Shown here: positions 17,340-25,996 of the stretch, piece by piece
How positions within the stretch are numbered: the first letter of the stretch is position 1
Layout: every line of letters starts with the position of its first letter
Assembly (NCBI GenBank): GCA_902779505.1
Contig: CACZBZ010000012.1
Coordinates: forward strand, 1-38,241
Direction: 5' to 3'
Length of the DNA: 38,241 nt
Source of the DNA: an uncultured Lachnospiraceae bacterium
GTDB lineage: Bacteria; Bacillota; Clostridia; Lachnospirales; Lachnospiraceae
Notes under the pieces: generated by a model
Seen by the model: the letters and a program-made list of their open reading frames with translations, nothing else
Databases searched by the model: none
What the model was told of the DNA's origin: nothing
Translations under genes and position numbers: made by a program

Positions 17340-17369
17340 ATACTACACTAGCATAAGCAATGCTGTCAA
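17340..17369 (-). promoter_or_regulatory. Promoter of the amino-acid ABC operon
   Basis: A perfect TTGACA (17369-17364 on the minus strand) overlaps the end of the upstream gene. An 18-base spacer leads to TAGTAT (17345-17340). The predicted leader to the ATG at 17275 is about 55 bases, AT-rich and without an obvious riboswitch. Confidence 0.6.
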
Positions 17370-18571
17370 GAGTACCTGTTAACCATATCGAGAGCCTCTC
17401 TGCTGAACTCCGGATACTCTTTTATGAAATCCTTGATTTCCTTCTCGCCCTCTTTTGCAAGACGTTTATTGTAATCCATCCTTGCTCTCAGTTTTTGCCT
17501 CTGAAGTATATGGGCATGTCTCAATTCCACCATCTCGTTATGTTCAAGTATGGCAAGGGGATTGTGAAGCCAGGCATATACATCGTTAAGCTGGTATTTT
17601 CTTAGCTTCTTTAGAAGCTCGGACTGATAGAAATTCAGTTCTTTTTCATTAACTTCATTACGGGCCCTCTCATCACGTTCCGTGGTGTAGAGATCCCATA
17701 CCTTTTTCAGTTCCTTGGAACTGCTTGTATTGTATTTGGTATAAAGATAATCCAAAAGATTGGAATTGTTGACGTATCTTATCTTTACCGTATTCTGAAG
17801 AAGAATGATCCTGTTGATACTCTTCTGTACAATTTTAATCTCTTTTTCCGAATCCTGATATTTGACAAAAAGACCCGTGACTGCCAATGCTGCTGCCAGA
17901 GTCACCATGATATAACCGATCTTGGTATCCATCTCAAAACCGTACTGAAGTACAAGCAACATTATCACGCAGAGCACTGCCGCAAAAGCCACGATTACAA
18001 CCATACCCTTGCAGTTGGCTATGTCTCTTCTCAGTTCACTCTGTGAATAAAGATAGGCATGCTTTTCCGCTTCCAGCTTCTGCAGGTCTTCCTTAATCTT
18101 GACCTTGTAGTCCTCAGCTTCCTTCATATCTTCCACAGCCTTGGGAATAGTGTCCTCATGTCTTTCCATGTTCTTGAACTGCTCTTCGGTCATGGCACTC
18201 TTCTTTATGCTGTAATCCCTGGTCTCCCCTTCGTAGAAAACAATTTGCTTAGCCGACGCCTGCAGGTCCAATTTCTCATCATAAGGAAGAGCGTCTATCT
18301 CATCCATGTCCTTCAATGTAGCGGTGACAACATTGTATTCGTAGGACAGCTTGTCAAGTTCGTTGGATGCGTCCTTGATCTGTTCCACCAGACTGCGGAT
18401 ATATTTCTCCCTCTGAAGGGCATCACTCATCTTGAAAAAATGGCGTTCTTCTACAATATGGTCCCAGTCCCATTCAAAGTCTTCCTCTTTTGCCTCATCC
18501 AGTTCCATGGCAAGAAAGTCATCTTCTTCAGTTCTAAACAGTTTTTGAAAAAAGCCGTTCCCTTTTCCCAT
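17366..18571 (-). CDS. Coiled-coil protein with two central membrane helices (unknown)
   Basis: 401 residues, not recognised as a named family. Residues about 50-185 are charged and heptad-like (coiled coil). Hydrophobic helices span about 190-209 and 218-237, and a second charged helical region runs to the end. With a short turn between the helices, both long arms should lie in the cytoplasm, giving a membrane-tethered scaffold shape. The N-terminus is very acidic and aromatic (EEDFEWDWDH). It is the last gene of a four-gene operon, 3 bases after the TPR gene stop, with AGAGGG upstream. Most likely an anchor for the cytoplasmic partners encoded before it; this is inference from architecture. 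Confidence 0.8.
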   Translation of the reverse strand: MGKGNGFFQKLFRTEEDDFLAMELDEAKEEDFEWDWDHIVEERHFFKMSDALQREKYIRSLVEQIKDASNELDKLSYEYNVVTATLKDMDEIDALPYDEKLDLQASAKQIVFYEGETRDYSIKKSAMTEEQFKNMERHEDTIPKAVEDMKEAEDYKVKIKEDLQKLEAEKHAYLYSQSELRRDIANCKGMVVIVAFAAVLCVIMLLVLQYGFEMDTKIGYIMVTLAAALAVTGLFVKYQDSEKEIKIVQKSINRIILLQNTVKIRYVNNSNLLDYLYTKYNTSSSKELKKVWDLYTTERDERARNEVNEKELNFYQSELLKKLRKYQLNDVYAWLHNPLAILEHNEMVELRHAHILQRQKLRARMDYNKRLAKEGEKEIKDFIKEYPEFSREALDMVNRYS

Positions 18572-18574
18572 TCT

Positions 18575-19411
18575 TTACCCTCTGTTACGAAATACACATT
18601 CTTTGTACTGCTGCTTTATATTCATTGACAGGCTCTCTATTCCGTCATAGAAAGCACCTCCCTGCTCTCTCTTTGACATAAGAGAATCCAGGAATTTCTT
18701 TGATGCCTGATTGGGCCAATCCAATTTAAGCACCTCCATCTTTCTTTCCACTTCAAGAGAGTCCTCATAACTCTCCTTATGCTCTGCCAGATAATCCAGA
18801 TATTCCTTCCTGGTCATATACAACTTCATTGCGGAAAGCATGGACACATAACTCTCCGTATTGGGAAAAGTCTCGTAAGCCTTGCCAAAATAATCCGCCG
18901 CTCTTCTGAACATGAAGAGCCCCGCCGAACACACTCCTAAGTTGTGATATACCTTGGCTCTGAGCTTGGTCTGGCTTAAGGAAGTCTCCCTTAATAAGAC
19001 TTCATATTCATCGGATGCAAGAGCATATTTGCCTTCTTCCAAAAAAGCATCGGCCCTGAGTTTTCTTCTCTCTTCAACGGTAAGCCTGTTGTTGCGACCT
19101 ATCTCCCCCAGAAGTTTTTCCCAGTCTTCGTTATCGTAATAACCCACCTTGTCTCTCAGATCACAGACAAGCTTGGTAAGGGCATCCGGTCGTCCCGCGT
19201 ATCGCTTTACTGCCTTGGCAAGATCCGCCAGTTCCAATTCTGTTTCAATCCAGTCCACCAGCTCACCGTTAACAAATCTGTCATCCAAAAGATAAGCATT
19301 GTGGTAGAGATAGTAACACAGTTCTTCCACAGAATACAGATTCCTGCAGTCATCCGATGCATAATATGGTTTTTTCGCATATGTGCCCTGGCACAATATC
19401 ATATTACTCAT
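18575..19411 (-). CDS. TPR-like helical repeat protein (unknown)
   Basis: 278 residues, soluble. Residues about 115-142 (LRADAFLEEGKYALASDEYE) and 150-182 (KVYHNLGVCSAGLFMFRRAA, then DYFGKAYE) match the TPR helix pattern, suggesting a peptide-binding or assembly role. The N-terminal 110 residues are helical and unfamiliar. Its ATG overlaps the end of the Hsp70/actin-like gene by 8 bases, with AGGAGA 9 bases upstream, so the two are translated together. A co-factor or adaptor for that ATPase-like protein is plausible because TPR proteins commonly partner Hsp70s, but nothing here proves it. Confidence 0.8.
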   Translation of the reverse strand: MSNMILCQGTYAKKPYYASDDCRNLYSVEELCYYLYHNAYLLDDRFVNGELVDWIETELELADLAKAVKRYAGRPDALTKLVCDLRDKVGYYDNEDWEKLLGEIGRNNRLTVEERRKLRADAFLEEGKYALASDEYEVLLRETSLSQTKLRAKVYHNLGVCSAGLFMFRRAADYFGKAYETFPNTESYVSMLSAMKLYMTRKEYLDYLAEHKESYEDSLEVERKMEVLKLDWPNQASKKFLDSLMSKREQGGAFYDGIESLSMNIKQQYKECVFRNRG

Positions 19412-20660
19412 TGATGTCTATCTCCTTGGTAAACAGCTGATATGTGGCGGGATATATCTCTCCGAAACCTAAGTCCGTAACATTTACTCTGAGCATATTT
19501 TCGGACTCCATTATGGCTTCCAGTTTTATTCTGGTAGCCATGGCTTCTCTTTCCTCAAGCCCCTCTAAGACTATCTCCACGTTTCTTACTTCTCTTCCGT
19601 CAAGAGGCATTATGGACAGGGTAAAAGAATTGCCCTTATCCAGAATCATTTCGTAGCTCACTTTTGAGTCAAACCAGTTTTCTCCACCGTTTAACAGAGC
19701 CAGATATGATTCATCTCTTCCTCTTCTTATATCCATACCTACGTTGGCTTTTAATTTATCCTTGCCTAAGAATACTCTTGACTGACTGCTGCCGGTCTTC
19801 TCAAGTCTGGATCTCATGGCATAGCATGCGCCACGACTGTAGAGGTTGTTTCCTCTGAAAGCTCTCCTGTTTCTGCAGAGCTCTTTAAGGGATTCGTTAC
19901 ACCAATCTCCTCCGAAACCGTCGCCTATAAGATAAGCACAGCTTATAAGTTTTTCCCCTATGGTTGTCTCCACGATCTCAAGGAAGCGTCCGTCCTGTTC
20001 CTCCATGCCCAGGGACAGCTGAGGGTGTTCAAGTTCATCCACAAAAGCTACGGTGGGACTTGTGTTTCTATTCTCATGATAGTAGAGACTCATCATGTAT
20101 TCTTCACTGTAGTCGTACACCATAACACCGTACTTGCGCAGTTCTTCCGGCTGATTGACGATATAATAATATATGCTTTCCTCACGTCCCTGGAAGCCTA
20201 TCTTTGTGTCTCCCAGATTCATCATGCCCACCACCTGCTCGAGAACTTCTATGGCTCTCTTTGTAAGCTTGGGAACAGTAAACATTATTCCTGCAATATC
20301 GTCCTTTTTAACGTCACGCAGAATAAGTGTAAGACTTCTTTTTATATAGAGAAGAAGCAGGGCCACGGGATCAAATTCTTCCTCAACCACCACTACTTTT
20401 TCGCCCACAAGAGCTCTCTCCCAGAGGTTGTCCACCAGCTGTCCTTCTTCCATCTCACTGTAGCTTATGGCATCTTCTCCGTAGAACCACTGGTTGACTT
20501 CAAGGCGCTTGAAAAGACAGACCGGAATATTGAACTGCTCCACTCCGTCCTTGGCACTTATGGTCTTAGGCATATCATCACCCTTGGCCATGTAGCTTAT
20601 CTGCGCATATTTAGTTGAAATATCGTAACCTACTACGACTGAGTTACCTATTCCAAACAT
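19404..20660 (-). CDS. DUF5716-like protein with Hsp70/actin-type fold
   Basis: 418 residues. The order of motifs follows the Hsp70/actin ATPase core. VVVGYDISTKYAQISY (8-23) corresponds to phosphate-1, GIMFTVPKLTKRAIEVLEQV (124-143) to the DnaK ITVPAYF...R region, GREESIYYYIV (158-168) to the EPTAAALAY helix, VMVYDYSEEYMMSLYY (179-194) to phosphate-2, and YLIGDGFGGDW (243-253) to the adenosine loop; GACYAM occurs near 277-282. Glycines of the phosphate loops are partly replaced (YDYSEEY instead of DLGGGTFD), so ATP hydrolysis may be weak or absent. The size and company match DUF5716 proteins. Second gene of the operon. Confidence 0.82.
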   Translation of the reverse strand: MFGIGNSVVVGYDISTKYAQISYMAKGDDMPKTISAKDGVEQFNIPVCLFKRLEVNQWFYGEDAISYSEMEEGQLVDNLWERALVGEKVVVVEEEFDPVALLLLYIKRSLTLILRDVKKDDIAGIMFTVPKLTKRAIEVLEQVVGMMNLGDTKIGFQGREESIYYYIVNQPEELRKYGVMVYDYSEEYMMSLYYHENRNTSPTVAFVDELEHPQLSLGMEEQDGRFLEIVETTIGEKLISCAYLIGDGFGGDWCNESLKELCRNRRAFRGNNLYSRGACYAMRSRLEKTGSSQSRVFLGKDKLKANVGMDIRRGRDESYLALLNGGENWFDSKVSYEMILDKGNSFTLSIMPLDGREVRNVEIVLEGLEEREAMATRIKLEAIMESENMLRVNVTDLGFGEIYPATYQLFTKEIDINE

Positions 20661-20689
20661 ATCTCACCGTTTCATTTGACTATAACCTC

Positions 20690-23600
20690 TTATTGAGGTC
20701 TGAAAAGATTGGTCACTAAGTATTCTTTGTATTTGTACTCTTCCAAGAGCTCAAGGGCTGTCTCGTAGTCCTTAAGGGTCGTTGAAAGCGCTATATCATT
20801 TACAAGATTGTATCTGTCCGTACCGGGTTCAATATCCACATCGTTGCAGCTGATGCTTCCGCTCTCGGTAAGCTGATCCACTCCGTCCGTTTTCTCGGTT
20901 ATATAGTACTGAAGAGTCTCTCCGAAAAAGAGGAGGAAGGATTTGACGAACACTCCTCCGTAGACATTGGTCATCTCGTTTCTTGTATAACCGTTCTTAG
21001 CGTCATCATCCTGACTTATACAATAGTGGATGGTTACAATCGCATCCTCCTTGCCTCTGTATTCCACCATTGAGAGATTGGACATCTCAAGGGCATCCAT
21101 AGAGATGGAACCGAAAGCCTTCATGAAAGGCATTATCATTCCCTTCTCCACGTAGAGTATATGAATAAATCTTCTGATGTGAGCCTTGATGCCATCATCC
21201 AGAGCCGGTATATTGCTGTTCTCCGAATGATATTTGAGGAAGGCCAACATACATACTTCCGAAAGTTTTCCTTCGTTGTCGTATAGCCTCTCCATCTCCT
21301 GGAACATGTATCCGTCCACAACCCTGTCTCTTACAAAGTGTTCGTAAGCAAGGTTATTCAGATACTCCTGCTCAAGTTCCGTCTTGGCACCGCCATCCAC
21401 GTATTCTTTTAATATCTGTACCTCTTCGCCTATATATGCCCCCGTCATAAGGGTCTGGGATATCATCGCCTCACATATATTGTAGGTATCAATATAGAAA
21501 CCGGAAGCTGCCTTCCACACATTTCTGAGATTCTTAACGGAACCTTTGAAATACCTGGCAAGATAGGTTAAAACCGTATCGTTGTATTTGCCTCTTTCGA
21601 AAGCCGACCATATTACGGCCTTCATCTTCTCGTCATCCACGAAGCCGTCCCTCTCAATAAGAAGGGTAGCCACTCTTACAAGAATCTGGGGATCCACACT
21701 CTCCGGACCGTAATAGAGGATATATTCATAAGCTCTGTCCAACATTCCTCTGTTGATGAATACTCTTAAGAGTTCGTCTCTGTCTTTATAGAGAACGTCG
21801 GTCTTATCTATAACACTGAGAATCTCATCCACCGAAGAATAATCATCTCTGTCCTGATAGAATCTGACCAGAGGAAGTCTTATGGCAGCTCTGAAATCAT
21901 CATCCACTTCTTTGCTCTGTTCCAAATATCTGTATCTGCTGACATTCCTGTCAGTTACGGTTACGTAATCCCTGTTACCGTCACATATGAAGAGATCCAA
22001 AAGAAGAGAATCTTCCGCATATTGTTCTATCTGAGGAAGCAGTTTTCTGGGAATAAAATACATCTCAGTGATGTATTCTTTTGTCATGTAATATCTGTGG
22101 CCCTTGGGGTCCTCAAGCAGAACGGTATATTCGCTGCTGGGCAGGGTCACATAGGCCTTGCCTCCCGTTACGGGATAGACAAGTTCTTCCTTCATTCTCT
22201 CATCTATTACAACCACAGAAGATATGGTGGGATCTTCTATCCTGATGCAATGAACCAGCACGACATTGGCGAACTGTCTCAGATTGTCTACCGTCCCCAT
22301 CTTCCTTAAAAGAATCTCATTGTAGAGATATGCCAGATCTCTGTTGATTACTCCGGCATAGAGGTTCTTTAAGATGAATCTTGATATATCATCCCTGTAA
22401 GTCATGTAGAGATCGGGATAATTGTCTCTGTTCTTTACCATGTAGGCATAGATATACGCTATCTGGTCCAGAGGCAGATTGTTCTGGTAAGAGAAATACA
22501 TAAGCAAGGGCTTGGGCAGAGGATGATCGCTCAAAAGATTGATACTTGCCATATAAGCCTCGTAGAGATTGTTCAAGGGAAGATTGTTCTCAATTGCCAG
22601 CGCATACCAGTTAAAGTATTTATCCCCGTATTTTCCGCCTCTAAGCAACTGCATACAGATTGCTTCCAATATCTCTTTGCTTTCGTATTTTTCATATAGA
22701 TTAACAAGGGCTGTATATATTTTGTTATCAAAGTCCTTTAGTCTTGCGGCATGGTATGACACCTGTCTGCTGAGTTCCTCGCTTATAAGGCCGTTCTTTG
22801 CCGCAAAAAGGATCACGCGTCTTTCTTTTTCTTCCAGTCTCATCATAAGAGTCGGCGACTCATTTAAGAGATTGGCTATCTCAACATATAAAAGCGGACT
22901 GCGACAGCCCATATCCACCTGTTTCAGGGCGAAATTGTACATTCTGGAGGGAACTTTTCTGAATTCCGATGATACTTTCAAAAGGACCCATGCCACTCTC
23001 CAGTTAGTGGGATCCTTGTCATATATGCTCTTAATACGTCCGGCTATGTCCCGGGCATAATATTCGTCCACATTGTAGAGACTCATGAGATAGAGATAGT
23101 AACAGTATTCTTCGTTGCTTCCGTCATCTATCTCAGTGGTAATCTGTCTGTCGATTATCCATTTGGCTTCGTTGTATCTCTCGGCTTCAAGTAAAAGATG
23201 AACCTTGTAAAGGTTGTTCTCAAGAGTATCTTTTTCTGAAAGGCCGGATCTGTGATTAAGCATATCCTCCGTGTAGGATATCCACTTATTCTTAGCCAGC
23301 TTGCCCATTCTGTAATCCAGATACTGACGAATAAGACTGAAAGTCACACTTTTATGCTTACGACTCATGGAAGAGTTGATTCCGAGAGGGTTGTTGGTAA
23401 CCATTACCACTACGGACACTCTGCCGTAGGGATGCTTGAAAGTAATCCTTCCGAAGTTTCTTCCTTCATGCAGTCCGGATTCATGAATATTAAAAGTGAA
23501 GTGGCAGACGTCGCCCACAAAGTCTTCGTCTTCGATTCTGTTATTTGTAAGTTCTATAAAATCGCCTTCCGCCTTGGCCGCAAGAAGGGTATAACCCCAG

Positions 23601-24232
23601 CCGTTTCTCTCCAGATCTATGGTGTGTTCCGTTATTCCGCTGGGATTAAGGACTTTAATCTCGTCCTTTGCCACAGTGTATTCTATTTTCTGTTTTTTAT
23701 TGATACCGATAAGGAATTCTTCCAGATTAAGGTTCTTGTTGCCTTTTTTAGATAAACCTTTATAGAGATCACGATATTTGGAATCATTGCCATGGAGCAA
23801 TTCAACGAAAGCCGGATCGGCGAATATGTCCGCAGCTTCTGACCAGCTGCTCTTTGCAAGATTGGTAAAATGGAACAAATTCTTGACTTGTCCCATTGAT
23901 GAGGTGAGATTGGAATGAACAATCATTACAACAAAAGGAAGCACATACTCTCCTCTGTTGGATACAATGGAAAAGCTGCCCTTAAGAACATCTCCGGGCT
24001 GCATGCCTTCAGTCCTTATTTCATAGGGAATAGAGGCGGACACCCCGCTGAAATGATTCTCCCCGAGGGTAACTCTAATAGAAGAAGAATAAACATATCC
24101 TTCCATCTCCAACTGATGTTCCTCTTCAATTTCGAAGACGCCCTCGTATATTTCTCCCAATTCAAGATTCTGTTCAATCTTGGATTCGGAGAACATGAGA
24201 GATCCTCTTGTCTCAGAATAGCTGTTACCCAT
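20690..24232 (-). CDS. DUF5717-like giant protein: beta-sandwich N-terminus plus helical solenoid
   Basis: 1,180 residues with no signal peptide or membrane segment. Residues about 15-105 and 190-290 look like beta-sandwich domains (LELGEIYEGVFEIEEEHQ, SNRGEYVLPFVVM, ITFKHPYGRVSVVVMVTNN). Most of the remainder is an alpha-helical, TPR-like solenoid, with a beta-rich insert near 680-740. The match is to the Lachnospiraceae family annotated DUF5717. The ATG at 24232 has GAGG 4 bases upstream; a second ATG 12 codons in also has AGAGGA at good spacing, so the start is uncertain. First gene of the operon, 29 bases ahead of the Hsp70-like gene. A large scaffold is the simplest reading; the biochemical role is unknown. 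Confidence 0.82.
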   Translation of the reverse strand: MGNSYSETRGSLMFSESKIEQNLELGEIYEGVFEIEEEHQLEMEGYVYSSSIRVTLGENHFSGVSASIPYEIRTEGMQPGDVLKGSFSIVSNRGEYVLPFVVMIVHSNLTSSMGQVKNLFHFTNLAKSSWSEAADIFADPAFVELLHGNDSKYRDLYKGLSKKGNKNLNLEEFLIGINKKQKIEYTVAKDEIKVLNPSGITEHTIDLERNGWGYTLLAAKAEGDFIELTNNRIEDEDFVGDVCHFTFNIHESGLHEGRNFGRITFKHPYGRVSVVVMVTNNPLGINSSMSRKHKSVTFSLIRQYLDYRMGKLAKNKWISYTEDMLNHRSGLSEKDTLENNLYKVHLLLEAERYNEAKWIIDRQITTEIDDGSNEEYCYYLYLMSLYNVDEYYARDIAGRIKSIYDKDPTNWRVAWVLLKVSSEFRKVPSRMYNFALKQVDMGCRSPLLYVEIANLLNESPTLMMRLEEKERRVILFAAKNGLISEELSRQVSYHAARLKDFDNKIYTALVNLYEKYESKEILEAICMQLLRGGKYGDKYFNWYALAIENNLPLNNLYEAYMASINLLSDHPLPKPLLMYFSYQNNLPLDQIAYIYAYMVKNRDNYPDLYMTYRDDISRFILKNLYAGVINRDLAYLYNEILLRKMGTVDNLRQFANVVLVHCIRIEDPTISSVVVIDERMKEELVYPVTGGKAYVTLPSSEYTVLLEDPKGHRYYMTKEYITEMYFIPRKLLPQIEQYAEDSLLLDLFICDGNRDYVTVTDRNVSRYRYLEQSKEVDDDFRAAIRLPLVRFYQDRDDYSSVDEILSVIDKTDVLYKDRDELLRVFINRGMLDRAYEYILYYGPESVDPQILVRVATLLIERDGFVDDEKMKAVIWSAFERGKYNDTVLTYLARYFKGSVKNLRNVWKAASGFYIDTYNICEAMISQTLMTGAYIGEEVQILKEYVDGGAKTELEQEYLNNLAYEHFVRDRVVDGYMFQEMERLYDNEGKLSEVCMLAFLKYHSENSNIPALDDGIKAHIRRFIHILYVEKGMIMPFMKAFGSISMDALEMSNLSMVEYRGKEDAIVTIHYCISQDDDAKNGYTRNEMTNVYGGVFVKSFLLFFGETLQYYITEKTDGVDQLTESGSISCNDVDIEPGTDRYNLVNDIALSTTLKDYETALELLEEYKYKEYLVTNLFRPQ

Positions 24233-24318
24233 AAAACCTCAGGACGGACCGGTTTATCCCAATCCGCTCTCAATATACTATATATTGGCGTATAAAAGAG
24301 CCCAATACCCCAACTTCT

Positions 24319-24347
24319 AGTATATCCTATAGTTTTGCGATTGTCGA
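24319..24347 (-). promoter_or_regulatory. Promoter of the DUF5717-DUF5716-TPR-coil operon
   Basis: On the minus strand TCGACA (24347-24342), exactly 17 bases, then TATACT (24324-24319): each hexamer matches consensus at 5 of 6 positions. It lies immediately past the terminator of the preceding gene and 87 bases ahead of the start codon. A second, weaker pair (TTGGGC/TATAGT) may lie closer to the gene. Confidence 0.72.
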
Positions 24348-24349
24348 GG

Positions 24350-24385
24350 AAAAAAATGACTTCTGGTCCGCTGGACCAAAAGTCA
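24350..24385 (-). terminator. Strong terminator at the end of the defence island
   Basis: The arms 24357-24369 and 24373-24385 pair over 13 bases with one G-T wobble and a 3-base loop; on the minus strand T7 follows (24356-24350). The stem starts on the stop codon of the HEPN gene. It isolates the island from the DUF5717 operon promoter. Confidence 0.9.
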
Positions 24386-24880
24386 CCAAATATCCTGTAT
24401 TTCCCAATCATTCTTTTTACATAAAAACTTATAAATCCGCTTAACAGCAGCAGCCATATCGTCTATGTCTTTCTCTAATTGTTTGCTGTCATAATTCGAA
24501 TCCAAATCAACTCTATGGATCATTCTATGTCTTCTTTCGAATACTTCATCCATCTGAGTATACAACGATTTCTTCCGTCTACGATATGGCTTCTTTAATA
24601 CCGACATAATATCGATTTTGTCCAAATCCATAAAGTTACTACTAATGCTTTTAACATTCTGAAATGAAACTGTCCTTGCATATGCTTCCTCAACAGAGGT
24701 TTTGCCCGAATCAATATCCATTAATTCATAAGATGACAGCTTACAATTCAATATTTTTTCTTTCTTATCAGAGAATCTTAACAATGCAATAAACGTTGTT
24801 CTAAAATACTCTTCCAGAACAGCACATAAATATGTTAAATAAATATTTGCATTAAATCTGTTAGGCGAAATTCCCCCCAT
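24383..24880 (-). CDS. HEPN-domain protein (probable RNase toxin/defence component)
   Basis: 165 residues. The N-terminal helix NIYLTYLCAVLEEYFRTTF, an irregular middle, and RRHRMIH near residue 116-122 (R117-x4-H122) match the HEPN RNase pattern R(x)4-6H as seen in RiboL-PSP/MAE_28990-type HEPN domains, though the usual N after the R is H. Such proteins cut RNA in toxin-antitoxin and anti-phage systems. The ATG at 24880 directly follows an in-frame TGA and overlaps the upstream ORF by 46 bases at a run of six G; no good ribosome site is present, so it depends on coupling or is part of a frameshifted fusion. Confidence 0.65.
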   Translation of the reverse strand: MGGISPNRFNANIYLTYLCAVLEEYFRTTFIALLRFSDKKEKILNCKLSSYELMDIDSGKTSVEEAYARTVSFQNVKSISSNFMDLDKIDIMSVLKKPYRRRKKSLYTQMDEVFERRHRMIHRVDLDSNYDSKQLEKDIDDMAAAVKRIYKFLCKKNDWEIQDIW

Positions 24881-25335
24881 TCATTCAGCAGTTGTTCTCC
24901 TTCGGAATCCTCAGGATATTTTTTTAAAGCATGTTTCAAATAATATAAGTTGTAGCATGCTCTCTCCGCAGAAAAATAACATCCATTTTCTGCCCCACAC
25001 ACCAATTCTCCATATTGAAAATACCGGTTCTTTCCCTCGTCACTTTCGAACCACGCATTACAGTATTTTTTCATCGAACGTATAGTATCATTCGCTTTTT
25101 TCACATCATAGTCAGTACAATGATATAGCATTCGAACATGATAAACATACTCATCATCGTTATCATGATAATCAGATAGATATACTGCTACACCAGATAA
25201 ATGTTTATACTCTCTATCGTTTCCAAAATAAAACACTTTATCTCGTTTTTCGTATCCAAGCAATAACAGTAATTCTTCTATATCCTTCTTTGTGTATAAA
25301 TTCTTTTTTATATAAATATTAGCATCAAACCCCAT
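24835..25335 (-). CDS. Unknown protein overlapping the HEPN gene
   Basis: 166 residues from an ATG with GGAG 8 bases upstream. No family is recognised. It begins MGFDANIYIKKNLYTKKDIE and is rich in Tyr, Asp and Cys (VCGAENGCYFSAERACYNLYY near residues 112-132). The last dozen residues (FRLTDLMQIFI) come from the frame that overlaps the HEPN start and may not be native: a -1 shift at GGGGGG would fuse NEW-G to GISPNRFNANIY of the HEPN protein and give a protein of about 320 residues. As a separate gene it could be the antitoxin or sensor partner. It is the penultimate gene of the island. Confidence 0.65.
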   Translation of the reverse strand: MGFDANIYIKKNLYTKKDIEELLLLLGYEKRDKVFYFGNDREYKHLSGVAVYLSDYHDNDDEYVYHVRMLYHCTDYDVKKANDTIRSMKKYCNAWFESDEGKNRYFQYGELVCGAENGCYFSAERACYNLYYLKHALKKYPEDSEGEQLLNEWGEFRLTDLMQIFI

Positions 25336-25381
25336 TGAACTTGCTCCATATCAACTAATTTAAAAATCGTAAAATATGCAA

Positions 25382-25978
25382 TCAGCATCCCTTCCATTGT
25401 GTTTCTTCTGCAATTTGTGAGATAGTCTTACCATTATATGTAAAAAACTGAGGTCCAGAAGTGGAATATCCCTTTATCTTATCTGATATCGCAGATAATG
25501 ATGTAATCTCATCGTTATACTGAACCTTCCTCTCGCCTACTACTGTAACCACAACAGTCGAATCCTCCGTAAACACCAATTCCGCTCCCATTGGTATACC
25601 GCATTTAACAAAATTTACCGGAGGTCTTTTTGTTTTCTGTTTTTTTGAAGCAGACACTTTTACTCTTTTAAGCTTATCTTTTGTCCCACTGATAACAGCT
25701 ATGGATTCTAACAGTTCATATGCATCTTCCGGAGAAAGCACAAAGAATTCACGATTCTTGGTAATTCTAAGGTCAGGATTAAGATTATCAATCATCTTAT
25801 GAAGTTTTTTATCTTCAAGATTACCGGAAGTTTCATACGTAGCATATACTTCGTATTCGTATGGCAAAGCCGTTGTACTAAGCTGCTTACGACGATTCTC
25901 AACATTGGTAGCATATCCTATTTTGACCATGTCTTTCAAAGCAGGATTTGTCATGATATAAATATAACCTTTAGCCAT
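25382..25978 (-). CDS. GIY-YIG (T5orf172-type) protein with C-terminal DUF4357
   Basis: 198 residues. The N-terminus KGYIYIMTNPALKDMVKIGY is the GIY-YIG core in its T5orf172/MUG113 variant, followed by NVENRRKQLSTT with the conserved Arg and by E/N residues (FFVLS). After a basic linker (KKQKTKRPP, about 115-122) the C-terminal 70 residues, with DSTVVVTVVGERKVQYNDE, LSAISDKIKGY and SGPQFFTYNGKTIS, match DUF4357, common on restriction-type proteins. Likely a DNA-binding or cleaving defence accessory. It starts 18 bases after hsdR in the same operon, with AGAGG upstream. Confidence 0.85.
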   Translation of the reverse strand: MAKGYIYIMTNPALKDMVKIGYATNVENRRKQLSTTALPYEYEVYATYETSGNLEDKKLHKMIDNLNPDLRITKNREFFVLSPEDAYELLESIAVISGTKDKLKRVKVSASKKQKTKRPPVNFVKCGIPMGAELVFTEDSTVVVTVVGERKVQYNDEITSLSAISDKIKGYSTSGPQFFTYNGKTISQIAEETQWKGC

Positions 25979-25996
25979 TACATATAACCTCTTTTA

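Noticed and set aside
17276-17365. Leader of the amino-acid ABC operon considered as a riboswitch or T-box
   Set aside because: Only about 55 bases between the predicted transcription start and the ATG, with no stable stem or T-box motif.
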